The translations under genes were made by a program, and so were the position numbers. A model generated the notes under the pieces. The model did not search any database, was not told the DNA's origin, and was given only the letters and a program-made list of their open reading frames with translations. This document shows, one piece after another, positions 1 to 8,588 of a stretch of 64,000 nt of DNA; position 1 is the stretch's first letter; each line of letters opens with the position of its first letter. The stretch covers positions 21,247 to 85,246 of the forward strand of contig NZ_JADNOH010000085.1 in the NCBI RefSeq assembly GCF_015557435.1, given 5' to 3'. This DNA is from Collinsella aerofaciens (lineage in GTDB: Bacteria; Actinomycetota; Coriobacteriia; Coriobacteriales; Coriobacteriaceae).

Positions 1-1
1 G

Positions 2-181
2 TATGGGAATCCAAATATGCCACTGCACTTGACATGGCTGGCGACCCTTGCGTCCCCGCGACCAATTCAATTCATCGTGCCGGGGACGTTGCTATTTGTA
101 GCGCTGGCAACAGTCGTTCCCATTGTCATCCTCGGACTTTGTTGGGCTATCAAGGGTGCTATCAGAAAACGGAGCATATAA
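2..181 (+). CDS. C-terminal end of a membrane protein (partial)
   Basis: The frame is open from the window edge to a TAA that abuts the ATG of the next gene. The visible 59 residues contain a hydrophobic stretch (core FVALATVVPIVILGLCWAI) followed by the basic tail KGAIRKRS, which reads as one transmembrane helix with a positively charged end. The direct abutment with the radical SAM gene suggests one operon, so it may be a transporter subunit or accessory protein of the same peptide system. The family cannot be recognised from this fragment. Confidence 0.6.
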   Translation, partial: YGNPNMPLHLTWLATLASPRPIQFIVPGTLLFVALATVVPIVILGLCWAIKGAIRKRSI

Positions 182-1468
182 ATGAAAGAGTCTGAATTTA
201 ACGTTATTGAAGAGAATGATGTGAACGGTATCACTATCTACAATACCCAGTCTGGTGGCGTTCTCGACCTTGACGCTGCGCACACGAATGAGCTGAATTT
301 ATATCGCAAGGGTGCTGCCGCCTTGGATGGTGATTTCGAAGAGGCCCTTAAGATGGGTGGCATGTTGGTAGATGACGATGTTGACGAGCGGCGAATGTTG
401 ATGCTTGAGAGTTTGTCGGCAAGGTTTGCAAATGACTATTTAGGACTGACGATTGCTCCAACGCTGGCATGCAATTTTAGGTGTCCCTATTGCTATGAAA
501 AGGGCTGCTCGCACCCCACTATGTCAGAAGAGACAATGACGGATATCGCAGAATTCGTGCGTTCCGGCTATCCCGGGATCAACGATCTTCACGTTGACTG
601 GTATGGAGGCGAACCCCTACTCTGTGTGGACATGATCGAGCGACTGACAAAAGAACTGAGAGGGGCGATTAGGCCAGGCGCTACTTATTCTGCCGGAATG
701 GTAACGAACGGATATCTCCTGACGCGAGAAATTGCTCAGAAGCTTGCTGATTGTCAGGTCGGTTCGGTTCAAATCACTATCGATGGCTCAAAGAGGGATC
801 ATGATTCGCGGAGGGTCCCGGCCGACGGTCGTCCGACATATGATGCCATTATCGACAATATAATCTCATGTGCCGATGTTCTTCAGATTACCATTCGCGT
901 GAATGTCGATGAGTCCAATAGCAAAGAGGTCGATGCGTTGATTGACGAGCTTGACGCTAAAGGGCTTCGCGGTAAAGTCGCGATTTATCTTGCTGCGGTC
1001 GACAATGTTAACGATACTTGCGCAAATGACATTCATTGTTTTTCTCAGCGTGGGTTCTCTCAAGTTGAAACGTTCTTTATGGATAAAGCTAGCGAGCGCG
1101 GATTCAACGTTATTCCGTTTACGCCGTATGAACCAGGTGTCTGCTGTGCGGTTTCCCTTAATTCGTTTGTCATCGATCCGCTTGGTAGACTTTTTAAATG
1201 TTGGGATGAGGTTGGCAAGGGCGAGTGCGCCGTTGGAAATGTTCGAGAAGGTGTGAAAGCTAATTCGAACTATTTGAAATGGATGGAGTATTTACCAAAC
1301 GACCCGGTATGTGGCGAGTGTGTAATGTTTCCGGCTTGTATGGGCGGATGTCCCCACGCCGCGATGGAGGGTCAGAGAAAATGCGCGAGCGTTAAATTCA
1401 ATGCAAGGCAGAGAATGCGGTTGGCTTGTAATTATCAGTATTCGCATGAGGCAAATCACGATGTTTAG
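182..1468 (+). CDS. Radical SAM/SPASM peptide maturase
   Basis: This 428-aa protein is a radical SAM enzyme that probably modifies a ribosomally made peptide. The Cx3Cx2C motif binding the SAM-cleaving iron-sulfur cluster is CNFRCPYC (Cys97, 101, 104), followed by WYGGEPLL, the usual GGEP strand. The C-terminal part from about residue 320 carries a SPASM domain with clustered cysteines (CC near FVIDPLGRLFKCW, then CGEC and PACMGGC), which in this family hold auxiliary clusters. An N-terminal region of about 90 residues could be a RiPP recognition element; this is inference. The gene abuts the upstream membrane gene and overlaps the downstream ABC exporter by 8 bp. No precursor peptide is visible in the window; it may lie upstream. 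Codon use is more AT-rich than in the housekeeping genes. Confidence 0.88.
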   Translation: MKESEFNVIEENDVNGITIYNTQSGGVLDLDAAHTNELNLYRKGAAALDGDFEEALKMGGMLVDDDVDERRMLMLESLSARFANDYLGLTIAPTLACNFRCPYCYEKGCSHPTMSEETMTDIAEFVRSGYPGINDLHVDWYGGEPLLCVDMIERLTKELRGAIRPGATYSAGMVTNGYLLTREIAQKLADCQVGSVQITIDGSKRDHDSRRVPADGRPTYDAIIDNIISCADVLQITIRVNVDESNSKEVDALIDELDAKGLRGKVAIYLAAVDNVNDTCANDIHCFSQRGFSQVETFFMDKASERGFNVIPFTPYEPGVCCAVSLNSFVIDPLGRLFKCWDEVGKGECAVGNVREGVKANSNYLKWMEYLPNDPVCGECVMFPACMGGCPHAAMEGQRKCASVKFNARQRMRLACNYQYSHEANHDV

Positions 1469-3092
1469 ATTTTGGAAGATATATCTCCTCCATAAGCCAA
1501 GGCTTTATGTCTATCTGCTTCTCGATGTCTTGTCTCAACTGTGCAGCCTTGCTGAACCATATTTGTTGGGACTGACTGTAAATGTGCTGGCGGCAAAAAA
1601 TGTCCTCGGAATTAGTTTGCGGACGCTAGTCTTATGTATTTTCGCGATTGGCGTGGTCGCCATTGTGGGGTCGGTGTTGGCCTATTGGACTTCCCTAATC
1701 TATGTCGACCTTCAAGCGCATGCGGGATATCAACTTAACGCTGACACACTTGAACACGTCAAGCGTTTGCCCCGGAAGTTTTTCATCGGATTTGATGCGG
1801 GCTATTATAATCAGCAAATCAATCACGATTCAAACGATCTCATAATATTCGGAATAACATCGGCGTCAAATATCATTGGCGGTGTTGCAACGATTGTTTG
1901 TTCCTTGATTATGTTGATGAATATAAACATTGCGATGGCGATTGCCTGTCTAGCCTGCATCGTTACGGGGGCAGTAGTTTATCGATTGTTTAGCGGGCTG
2001 CTGTTCAATCGAGGCTTTGAGTTTCAAGAAAAGACCGCTGCTTTCTATGGGACTCTCCAGAGCCAGCTGGAGAGCGTCTCCTTTCTTCGTCGCCATTCAT
2101 TATTCGATTTCTATTCCTTGAGGCTGCAGAAGGCTTTCGATGGTCTTTATCCAGCTATATTGGCTAACCAAAAAGCCGGATCACGGTTCGAACTTGCGAA
2201 TCAGTTGATTTTTTCCTTTGCGCAGTTCTGTTTGCTCGCGATTGGAGGCTGTGAGATTGTCGCAGGCAAAATGCCGGTTGGTTTTCTGCTGACGGCATTG
2301 AGCTATTATTCGAGCGCCAATTCTGCTCTGGTGAACTTGCTTTCTTGGGGCAAAAGCTACCAGGCGAGCAAGGTGAGCGCCCAACGCCTTAAGCGCCTTT
2401 GGGCAATGGATGAAGAGGTGAACGGTTCTGTCCGCATTGGCTCTCCTGTTTCACTTGTGTGCAAGGGCCTGTCGATTTGTCGCCCTGATACCGATCGAAT
2501 CATAGATTATCCAGAGCTCATCTCGCTTAATCGAGGGGTCTTATACGGCGTGTCGGGCGCAAACGGAAGCGGGAAAAGCACGCTTCTCGATGGCATAGCT
2601 GGTCTATATCCCGATGATTGCGTTGGGACTATTGCTTATGACGAGGTTGATTTGAGTCAGATTGATTCTATAAATCTACGCTCGTATGTCGTTGGTATTG
2701 CCGAGCAAGAACCTGATATCGTTAACGGAACACTCAGAGAGAATCTGACGCTACTCGCGGGCGATAATTGTCCAATTCTTGAAGTCGGGCGACTTGTAGA
2801 CCAGTTTGGTCTGACCAAACTGGTCTCAACACTTCCCAATGGTCTTGATGGGGTGCTGGACGAGCAAAACCATAATATATCGGGTGGTGAGAAGCAGAAG
2901 ATTGCGATTATTCGTGTTTTGCTTAAGGACTCACCCGTCATGTTATTCGATGAACCGACGTCGGCTCTTGACGGAGCGAGTAGGTCAGCGTTCATTGATA
3001 TTCTGCAACAGAAGAAAGAGGATCATATAGTGGTTGTTGTCTCGCATGATCCCGAGTTGCTTGAGGCTTGCGACGAAGTGATTGAGCTGTAG
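1461..3092 (+). CDS. ABC exporter, fused membrane and ATPase domains
   Basis: A 543-aa half-transporter. The N-terminal ~320 residues contain several hydrophobic helices, and the C-terminal ATPase has Walker A GANGSGKST (about residue 366), signature ISGGEKQ (about 474), Walker B VMLFDEPTSA and a switch histidine in VVSHD. There is no N-terminal C39 peptidase domain, so any leader removal would need another enzyme. I chose ATG 1461, which overlaps the end of the maturase gene, because the protein then begins directly with a short amphipathic stretch and the first membrane helix; an upstream frame extension from 1401 lies wholly inside the maturase. Context suggests export of the modified peptide. 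Substrate unknown. Confidence 0.85.
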   Translation: MFRFWKIYLLHKPRLYVYLLLDVLSQLCSLAEPYLLGLTVNVLAAKNVLGISLRTLVLCIFAIGVVAIVGSVLAYWTSLIYVDLQAHAGYQLNADTLEHVKRLPRKFFIGFDAGYYNQQINHDSNDLIIFGITSASNIIGGVATIVCSLIMLMNINIAMAIACLACIVTGAVVYRLFSGLLFNRGFEFQEKTAAFYGTLQSQLESVSFLRRHSLFDFYSLRLQKAFDGLYPAILANQKAGSRFELANQLIFSFAQFCLLAIGGCEIVAGKMPVGFLLTALSYYSSANSALVNLLSWGKSYQASKVSAQRLKRLWAMDEEVNGSVRIGSPVSLVCKGLSICRPDTDRIIDYPELISLNRGVLYGVSGANGSGKSTLLDGIAGLYPDDCVGTIAYDEVDLSQIDSINLRSYVVGIAEQEPDIVNGTLRENLTLLAGDNCPILEVGRLVDQFGLTKLVSTLPNGLDGVLDEQNHNISGGEKQKIAIIRVLLKDSPVMLFDEPTSALDGASRSAFIDILQQKKEDHIVVVVSHDPELLEACDEVIEL

Positions 3093-3158
3093 ACGCCGGA
3101 AGGTTAGCCCATTTGAGTCTTAATTTCTGCCATGGTGGAAAGCTGTTCGAGGTTGGTG

Positions 3159-3196
3159 CTTACCGGAAAATGTAAGCCACTACACCTCCCGGTAAG
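3159..3196. repeat. Intergenic inverted repeat
   Basis: CTTACCGG and CCGGTAAG form perfect 8-bp arms 22 bp apart between the ABC exporter and the toxin-antitoxin pair. No T-run follows on either strand, so a classical intrinsic terminator is unlikely. It may be an operator or a transcript end structure. Confidence 0.4.
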
Positions 3197-3217
3197 GCAT
3201 TGCTGCGCTCTTATGGA

Positions 3218-3248
3218 TGCTATACTAAGTCCAGGATGATGTATAGCA
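3218..3248 (+). promoter_or_regulatory. Putative antitoxin operator over a -10 box
   Basis: TGCTATAC (3218-3225) and GTATAGCA (3241-3248) are perfect inverted arms 16 bp before the antitoxin ATG. The left arm contains TATACT, a good -10 hexamer (3221-3226). A repressor bound here would occlude RNA polymerase, as expected for autoregulation by an antitoxin. The -35 box is not clear (TTGCTG at 3200 gives a short spacer). Confidence 0.6.
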
Positions 3249-3264
3249 ACCTGAAGGATGAGGC

Positions 3265-3624
3265 ATGGAAGCCGAATTGCTCGATAAAAAATCTATTCAG
3301 ATGAACGTGCGCATAGATCGCCAGCTCAAAGAAGCCGGAGATGCCGTTCTGGCGCATATTGGCATGACGCCGTCAAAAGCCGTTCGGACACTTTGGGAGT
3401 ATCTGGTCGTTAACGGACGCATGCCCTCGAAGGGAGACGCGGCGGCTCCGGTTTCTGACGGAGTGGAGCCCCGGCGCATGGAATCAAGGGCCGCGCAAGG
3501 CAGCCATATCGTTCGCGATTCGTGCCTCAAATACGGCATCCCCATCCCTGAGTTCTCGGGAGACTATGACGACCTCTATGAGGAGGCCATGGCGGAGCGC
3601 TATCCCGAGTGGGTGGAACTATGA
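3265..3624 (+). CDS. RelB/DinJ-family antitoxin
   Basis: This 119-aa protein has an N-terminal ribbon-helix-helix segment: IQMNVRIDRQLKEAGDAVL, then GMTPSKAVRTLWEYLV. That pattern is typical of RelB/DinJ DNA-binding antitoxins. The C-terminal half is acidic near its end (SGDYDDLYEEAMAERYPEW) and probably wraps the toxin. The gene overlaps the downstream PIN toxin by ATGA, indicating translational coupling. The palindrome just upstream is the likely autoregulatory operator. RelB antitoxins more often pair with RelE-type toxins, so the PIN partner is a less usual combination. Confidence 0.8.
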   Translation: MEAELLDKKSIQMNVRIDRQLKEAGDAVLAHIGMTPSKAVRTLWEYLVVNGRMPSKGDAAAPVSDGVEPRRMESRAAQGSHIVRDSCLKYGIPIPEFSGDYDDLYEEAMAERYPEWVEL

Positions 3625-4142
3625 GCACAGAAGGCGTCCTCAAGCTGTTAATCGATACCAACGTATGGATGGATTACTTTTCTGGCAGGTCCGACCGTAC
3701 GGCAAATGTCGTCCATCTGATCGAGATTGCCGACGCCTCGGAGCGGATTGCCCTGTTTGCCTCGTCGCTTTCGGTCAAAGACGTTTCATATCTTGTCTCG
3801 GCGGCAATCAAGCAGGAGTGCCGAAGAAAGACTGGCTCACTGAGTGATAACGCCATTGCGGCGGCAGATGAAACGGCCTGGGCATGCGTTCGACAGATGC
3901 GCGAGCTAGCCCTCATCGCCCCGGTCGGTGCAGACGAGGTCTTCGACTCCTTTGTGTTCAAGTATCATCACAACGATTTCGAGGACGACCTGATGCTGGG
4001 CGTCGCCAATCGTATCGATGCCGATTACGTGGTGACCGAGGATAAAAATCTCATTAAACATACCAATGGTGTATGCATTAACGTCGAAAAGGCGTTGAGG
4101 TTGGTTGGAGAGGTCAACAGCTCATCCGCCCTGTCCATCTAG
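3621..4142 (+). CDS. PIN-domain toxin (VapC-like ribonuclease)
   Basis: A 173-aa PIN-domain protein. The first acidic residue lies in LLIDTNVWMDYF, and further acidic residues follow in DDLMLGVANRIDADYVVTED near the C-terminus. These fit the metal-binding acidic cluster of PIN ribonucleases. The start is ATG 3621, which overlaps the antitoxin stop as ATGA; an in-frame GTG 12 bp upstream is possible but lacks support. It should act as an RNA-cleaving toxin neutralised by the upstream RelB-like protein. The RNA target cannot be inferred from the sequence. Confidence 0.8.
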   Translation: MSTEGVLKLLIDTNVWMDYFSGRSDRTANVVHLIEIADASERIALFASSLSVKDVSYLVSAAIKQECRRKTGSLSDNAIAAADETAWACVRQMRELALIAPVGADEVFDSFVFKYHHNDFEDDLMLGVANRIDADYVVTEDKNLIKHTNGVCINVEKALRLVGEVNSSSALSI

Positions 4143-4290
4143 CCTGCTCCATCTTGATAAAGTGACGTTTCCTCACCGTTAGCCGATGATGCGAGGGCGC
4201 TCGGCGTTTTCGACTGGTTTATGCACGCTAAGTCTGGGAATATACAAGTCGCATGTCTTACTGTCTAACCAGTTGCGCCAAGGAGGCACC

Positions 4291-5748
4291 ATGGATTACA
4301 AGATCACCGGCTACGAGCCCGCCCAGCTGTTCCATTTCTTTGAGGAGGTCAGCGCGATCCCCCGTGGGTCTGGCAACGAGAAGGGCATCAGCGATTTCCT
4401 GGTTGCGTTTGCCAAGGAGCGCGGCCTCGATGTGTACCAGGACGAGGTCTACAACGTCATCATTCGCAAGCCTGCATCTGCCGGTGCCGAGAATGCCCCG
4501 ACCGTGATGCTGCAGGGCCACATCGATATGGTGTGCGACAAGTTGGGTTCCGTCGAGCACGACTTTACGACCGATGGTATCGACCTGGTCGTCAAGGACG
4601 GTGTCCTTACCGCCAACGGCACCACGCTGGGTGCCGACAACGGTATCGCCGTCGCTCTGATGCTCACTGTTCTCGATGACGATTCGATCGTTCACCCCGC
4701 CCTCGAGTGCGTATTCACCACCGACGAGGAGACTGGCCTGGTCGGCGCCGAGACGCTCGACAAGTCCCAGATTAGCGCCCGCACCATGATCAACCTCGAC
4801 TCCGAGGAAGAGGGCGTTGCCACCGTCAGCTGCGCCGGCGGCGTCGTCGTTACCTACACCTGCCCGATCGCGCGCGAGCGCAAGACCGGCAGCGCTCTCA
4901 CGCTCGACATCTCCGGCCTGCTGGGTGGTCACTCCGGCTCCGACATCAACCTGGAGCGCGGCAACGGCAACCTCATCATGGCCCGTATCATCGACCGCCT
5001 GATGGTCGCCGGCGAGCCCGCCATCGTCAGCTTTAACGGCGGCACTAAGGACAACGCCATCAACCGTGAGTGCAAGGCCGAGCTGGTTTACGCCGACCAC
5101 GCTGCCGCCGAGGCCGCGGCCCAGATTGCAAAGGGCATCATCGCCGACGTCACTGCCGAGCTCGAGGTCTTCGACCCCGGCTTTACCTGCACCGTCGAGA
5201 TTGCCGACGACGCCGAGGTCGAGGCCATGGACCAGAAGTCCGCGCTTGCCCTCATCCGCGCCCTGCGTCTTGCCCCTAACGGCGTGATTCGCCGCAACGT
5301 CGCCACCGACGGCTCCGTCGAGGTTTCCTCCAACATCGGTGTGGTTGCCACCTCTGACGACCAGGTCAAGATCATGCTGTCCCCGCGCTCCTCGATCACC
5401 TCGCTGCAGAACGAGTTCAAGGACCGCCTGCAGACGCTGGCCGATGTCTTGGGCTTCGACGCTAAGTTTGAGTTCGAGTATCCCGGCTGGAGCTATGCCG
5501 AGCATTCGCCGGTCCGCGACGTCTTTGTCGAGAGCTATCGCGAGCTCTTTGGCTCCGAGCTGCGCATCGAGTCCATTCACGCCGGCCTTGAGTGCGGCCT
5601 GTTTGCCGAGGCCCTGCACGGCCTGGACGCCATCGCCGTGGGCCCGACGCTCTCCGATGTCCACACCCCGGACGAGAGCATGGAGCTCGCTTCTGCCGAG
5701 CGCTTCTACGAGCTGCTCATCGACGTCCTCAAGCGCCTCGCTGCGTAA
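4291..5748 (+). CDS. pepD: Aminoacyl-histidine dipeptidase (M20 family)
   Basis: This 485-aa protein is a PepD-type cytosolic metallo-dipeptidase. Metal-binding motifs are visible in order: QGHIDMVCDK (His and Asp), LGADNGIAVA (bridging Asp) and TDEETGLVGA (catalytic and ligand Glu), with a lid domain inserted in the middle and a C-terminal metal His in SDVHTPDE. Length matches the family. Start ATG 4291 follows AAGGAGG with a good spacing; upstream in-frame codons lack a ribosome binding site. It is monocistronic and followed by a strong terminator. It probably releases amino acids from dipeptides such as Xaa-His. Confidence 0.9.
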   Translation: MDYKITGYEPAQLFHFFEEVSAIPRGSGNEKGISDFLVAFAKERGLDVYQDEVYNVIIRKPASAGAENAPTVMLQGHIDMVCDKLGSVEHDFTTDGIDLVVKDGVLTANGTTLGADNGIAVALMLTVLDDDSIVHPALECVFTTDEETGLVGAETLDKSQISARTMINLDSEEEGVATVSCAGGVVVTYTCPIARERKTGSALTLDISGLLGGHSGSDINLERGNGNLIMARIIDRLMVAGEPAIVSFNGGTKDNAINRECKAELVYADHAAAEAAAQIAKGIIADVTAELEVFDPGFTCTVEIADDAEVEAMDQKSALALIRALRLAPNGVIRRNVATDGSVEVSSNIGVVATSDDQVKIMLSPRSSITSLQNEFKDRLQTLADVLGFDAKFEFEYPGWSYAEHSPVRDVFVESYRELFGSELRIESIHAGLECGLFAEALHGLDAIAVGPTLSDVHTPDESMELASAERFYELLIDVLKRLAA

Positions 5749-5803
5749 AGATTGCGTTAGCAGCAGTCCGAGCCACGTGCTAGCGGATTGCAAATGACAT
5801 TAC

Positions 5804-5851
5804 GAGAGGGGACACCCGGTCTTTTGCGACAGGTGCCCCCTCTCTTCTTTT
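5804..5851 (+). terminator. Intrinsic terminator after pepD
   Basis: GAGAGGGGACACC pairs with GGTGCCCCCTCTC around a short loop and is followed by TTCTTTT. It ends pepD transcription before the convergent hipA gene. Confidence 0.8.
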
Positions 5852-5875
5852 GGGAAATGGGAAATTGATTGGCGT

Positions 5876-7180
5876 CTAGCCCATATCCGCCTTGATGAGG
5901 TCGAGGGTGCGCTGGCAGTTTTCGCGGACGGGGCCGAGCATATGCTCGCGCAGGTCCGCCATGCCGGGCAGGTCGGCGTATTCGTCCATGACCTCTTCCA
6001 TGCAAACGGGTACCTCGTAGGCGAGGTCCATCATGGTCGCAAAGCAAAACTTCTCGGATAGACCGGCATCGGTGAGCGCCGCCTCCAGCGCGGGGTCGCC
6101 CATACCGTGGTATCGGCGGATAGCGCCTGGACCGATGCGCCCCACACGATTTTCGCCGCCAACGCTCATGGCAAGGCGCGCCCGGCGGCGCATGCGCTCA
6201 TACGCCAAACCCGACGCGACATCGTACATTCGAGCCATCATGGCTGCGCCGTCGTTTCCAAGGAGCAGGGAATAGTTTTTCGCATGCGCATCAGGTGCAC
6301 CGATAACGGCGTTGAAGAACAGTATCTGCGTAAACAGATACAGGTTAAGTTGATGGTGGCTCGTATTTACGAGGAGCTCTTGAATGTCGCGGGTGGTCGG
6401 GCCGCCGTCTGCCGTGTACTTTTGGGCGGGCATCACCCCAAGTGCCTGACAGAGGTCTTCTTGATGTAGGCGCCTGATCGTTCCGTCTTCGACTTTCACG
6501 CGGTCATAGCGTTCAACAATGAGGGCAGGTTCGTCCTCAAACATACGATATTCGACGTTTTCCGTTGCGATGCCGGCGCGCTGGGCGCTTTTCATGCAGA
6601 CAAACTCATTCAGAGCCTCGAGTTTAAATCCGATAACGCCATTTTTGAAAATATGCGTCGTGGGCGAGGAGCCCATGCATTCGCACCAGCGGCCGTTTAT
6701 GAACGCGAGCGCGAATTTGCCCTGGTTGCCTCCAAGCGACCAACTTTCATCTAGACCCATCCACGATGCATCGCGGTCATCTCTGATCGACTTGAGACGG
6801 AGAGCAATTTCGTGGTCGTCTATAGGGCGGTATTCGCCAGCGCGATGCAGGACGGCATCGGCATCTTCTTCGGCACAAAACTGCACTCCGCCCGGACAGT
6901 CGAGTCCGATATGGCTGAGCAACGCAACGGGATTGTTGGGCCTAACGTCGAATTCGGCGGCAATCGCTTTTCGCTGGTCCTCGCTGTCGGGTAGAAGGCC
7001 AAACAGGTACGGATTCATGACCTGTTGTCCGTATGTGCGATTCGATACGGGTATGTTGGTCGATAGCGCTGGTCCGTCATAGTCATGATCGTAGGTAAAA
7101 CTGATAAGACCGTTCTCATCTTGCGTGAGCGTTCCCGCAGGTACGTCGCAAATAATGGTCCGAAGTGATGTTCTGGCCAT
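5876..7180 (-). CDS. hipA: HipA-family serine/threonine kinase toxin
   Basis: A 434-aa HipA-like protein. The N-terminal lobe contains the family pattern LPDSEDQRKAIA followed by PGGVQF and, later, GGNQGKFALAF (glycine-rich nucleotide-binding segment). The kinase lobe has GAPDAHAKNYSLLL, the catalytic loop with Asp and Asn, then MYDVASGL, the metal-binding Asp. HipA kinases phosphorylate a translation factor (glutamyl-tRNA synthetase in E. coli) and induce growth arrest. The gene is 3 nt downstream of the hipB-like gene on the same strand. Both catalytic motifs are intact, so it is probably active. Confidence 0.88.
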   Translation of the reverse strand: MARTSLRTIICDVPAGTLTQDENGLISFTYDHDYDGPALSTNIPVSNRTYGQQVMNPYLFGLLPDSEDQRKAIAAEFDVRPNNPVALLSHIGLDCPGGVQFCAEEDADAVLHRAGEYRPIDDHEIALRLKSIRDDRDASWMGLDESWSLGGNQGKFALAFINGRWCECMGSSPTTHIFKNGVIGFKLEALNEFVCMKSAQRAGIATENVEYRMFEDEPALIVERYDRVKVEDGTIRRLHQEDLCQALGVMPAQKYTADGGPTTRDIQELLVNTSHHQLNLYLFTQILFFNAVIGAPDAHAKNYSLLLGNDGAAMMARMYDVASGLAYERMRRRARLAMSVGGENRVGRIGPGAIRRYHGMGDPALEAALTDAGLSEKFCFATMMDLAYEVPVCMEEVMDEYADLPGMADLREHMLGPVRENCQRTLDLIKADMG

Positions 7181-7183
7181 TGG

Positions 7184-7654
7184 CTATTTCCCTTCGGGCT
7201 TGGTTTGGTTAGATACGTTTGCGGCAATCGAGACTCCGAGATTGGACATGGCGAAATCGGCGAAGACCTCGTCGTAGAGTGCGGATGTAAAGGGAGCATC
7301 TGCAAGAGCCGGAATGGGGGTACTACGACGGTTGCGATGATGAGGACGTTGAGTGTGATGGCGCCTGGGGATGCTGCGAGGCAGCGGATTGGCATGCGGG
7401 GCGTCGACTGGCCGCTCGTTTTTCGCTTCGCCGATATCCCCTTGAGCGGCGAGTGCCAGTCCAAGAGCATTGAAAATCGTCAGCAACTTGTCGAGTCGAA
7501 TGCCGGTGGCGTCTCCTAGCTCGAGCGATGCGAGCAGGCGCTCCGAAACACTGGCCGTTTTAGCGAGGGCGGCACGGGTGAGACCCTGAGCCTCGCGTGC
7601 CTGGCGCACGTAGATGCCAGCTTGGCGCGGTGTGGTGATGGGAAGGGTGTCCAC
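7184..7654 (-). CDS. hipB: HipB-like XRE-family antitoxin
   Basis: This 156-aa protein begins with a helix-turn-helix of the XRE type: IYVRQAREAQGLTRAALAKT, then VSERLLASLELGDATGIRLDKL. Residues about 85-120 are unusual, rich in Pro, His and Arg (RSIPRRHHTQRPHHRNRR), and are followed by a tail (YDEVFADFAMSNLGVSI). The Pro/His/Arg section may be a linker or a patch read in a shifted frame. The start is GTG 7654 with AGGAG upstream. It represses its own operon through the palindrome at 7670-7710 and should hold HipA inactive. Confidence 0.82.
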   Translation of the reverse strand: MDTLPITTPRQAGIYVRQAREAQGLTRAALAKTASVSERLLASLELGDATGIRLDKLLTIFNALGLALAAQGDIGEAKNERPVDAPHANPLPRSIPRRHHTQRPHHRNRRSTPIPALADAPFTSALYDEVFADFAMSNLGVSIAANVSNQTKPEGK

Positions 7655-7669
7655 GGCGATCTCCTAACG

Positions 7670-7737
7670 TGCAGACTTTTGCATATTAGTATGACATGCA
7701 AAAGTCTGCACGAAAAGGCCTCATGCAAAACTCTGCA
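7670..7737 (-). promoter_or_regulatory. hipBA operator with three half-sites
   Basis: TGCAGACTTTTGCAT (7670-7684) and ATGCAAAAGTCTGCA (7696-7710) are perfect 15-bp inverted arms with an 11-bp centre. A third half-site, ATGCAAAACTCTGCA (7723-7737), repeats the right arm with one mismatch, 27 bp further on. The centre holds a weak minus-strand -10 (CATACT), with TTTTCG 17 nt before it as a possible -35. This is a textbook arrangement for cooperative HipB autorepression. Confidence 0.75.
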
Positions 7738-7782
7738 TAAGGCCTTGTGCTGGCGTTGAGTTTTGAGCGATTGTGCTTGGCG

Positions 7783-8367
7783 TTATAGCGCCAAAATCCC
7801 CAGATGCTCAAGCAAGATCTTAAGCCCGATGAGGATGAGCACGACGCCACCCACGATGGTGGCGGGTTTTTCGTAGCGCGCGCCAAAGGTGTGGCCGATC
7901 GCTACGCCGGCGACGGAGAAGATAAACGTTGTGACGCCGATAAGCGATACGGCGGGAACGATGTCAACCGAGAGCGCCGCAAACGAGATGCCTACGGCTA
8001 GGGCGTCGATTGAGGTGGCGATGGCGAGGATCAGGTATTCTACCAGGTCAATCTTTTCGGCATCCTTGTCGTCGCCTTCGTTCTCATCTTCGTCTTCGGA
8101 AAAGGCTTCCCACAGCATTTTGCCGCCGATAAAGGCCAAAAGGATAAAGGCGATCCAATGGTCGATGGGTCCGATGATGCCCATGAATTGACTGCCGAGC
8201 GCCCATCCGATTACGGGCATGCCGGCCTGAAAGCCGCCAAAGAACAGGCCGAGCACTACGGCGACTTTAAGGTTGATTTTCTTCATGCCAAGGCCCTTGC
8301 AGATGGAAACGGCAAAGGCGTCCATCGAAAGGCCAACGGCGAGCAACACGAGCTCTGCGAGTCCCAT
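7783..8367 (-). CDS. mntP: Manganese efflux pump MntP
   Basis: This 194-aa membrane protein has six predicted helices in two related halves. Each half carries the family acidic motif: GLSMDAFAVSI near the start and IATSIDALAVGI after the central loop. The loop between them is very acidic (SEDEDENEGDDKDAEK), which could bind metal on the cytosolic side. MntP exports Mn(II) and protects cells from manganese excess. The ATG start follows AGAGAGGAAG. The upstream region was examined for a manganese riboswitch; see the rejected list. Confidence 0.9.
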   Translation of the reverse strand: MGLAELVLLAVGLSMDAFAVSICKGLGMKKINLKVAVVLGLFFGGFQAGMPVIGWALGSQFMGIIGPIDHWIAFILLAFIGGKMLWEAFSEDEDENEGDDKDAEKIDLVEYLILAIATSIDALAVGISFAALSVDIVPAVSLIGVTTFIFSVAGVAIGHTFGARYEKPATIVGGVVLILIGLKILLEHLGILAL

Positions 8368-8588
8368 AGTCTGGCTTCCTCTCTGCGGGCGAGCCCGATT
8401 ACGCGACTACTCCCTCATTAATATGAGACCCGATGCTACCACATGAGCAGTCAAGAGAGCCTCGTCCCAAATGAGCTACCTAAGCTGTGTTCGCTCATTC
8501 TGTAAGCATCGGATTTCGCAAGCAACGCAGGGACAAACCGTGAGAAACTATTTAGCGTTTATGGAGCGTATACGATGGGAGCGATGCC

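Noticed and set aside
4258..5793. Long open frame antisense to pepD
   Set aside because: The same composition effect; the plus-strand protein has all M20 motifs.
8368..8450. Possible yybP-ykoY manganese riboswitch before mntP
   Set aside because: The minus strand has GAGGGAGTAG, similar to the 5' signature of that family, but only about 45 nt follow before the start codon, too short for the full aptamer.
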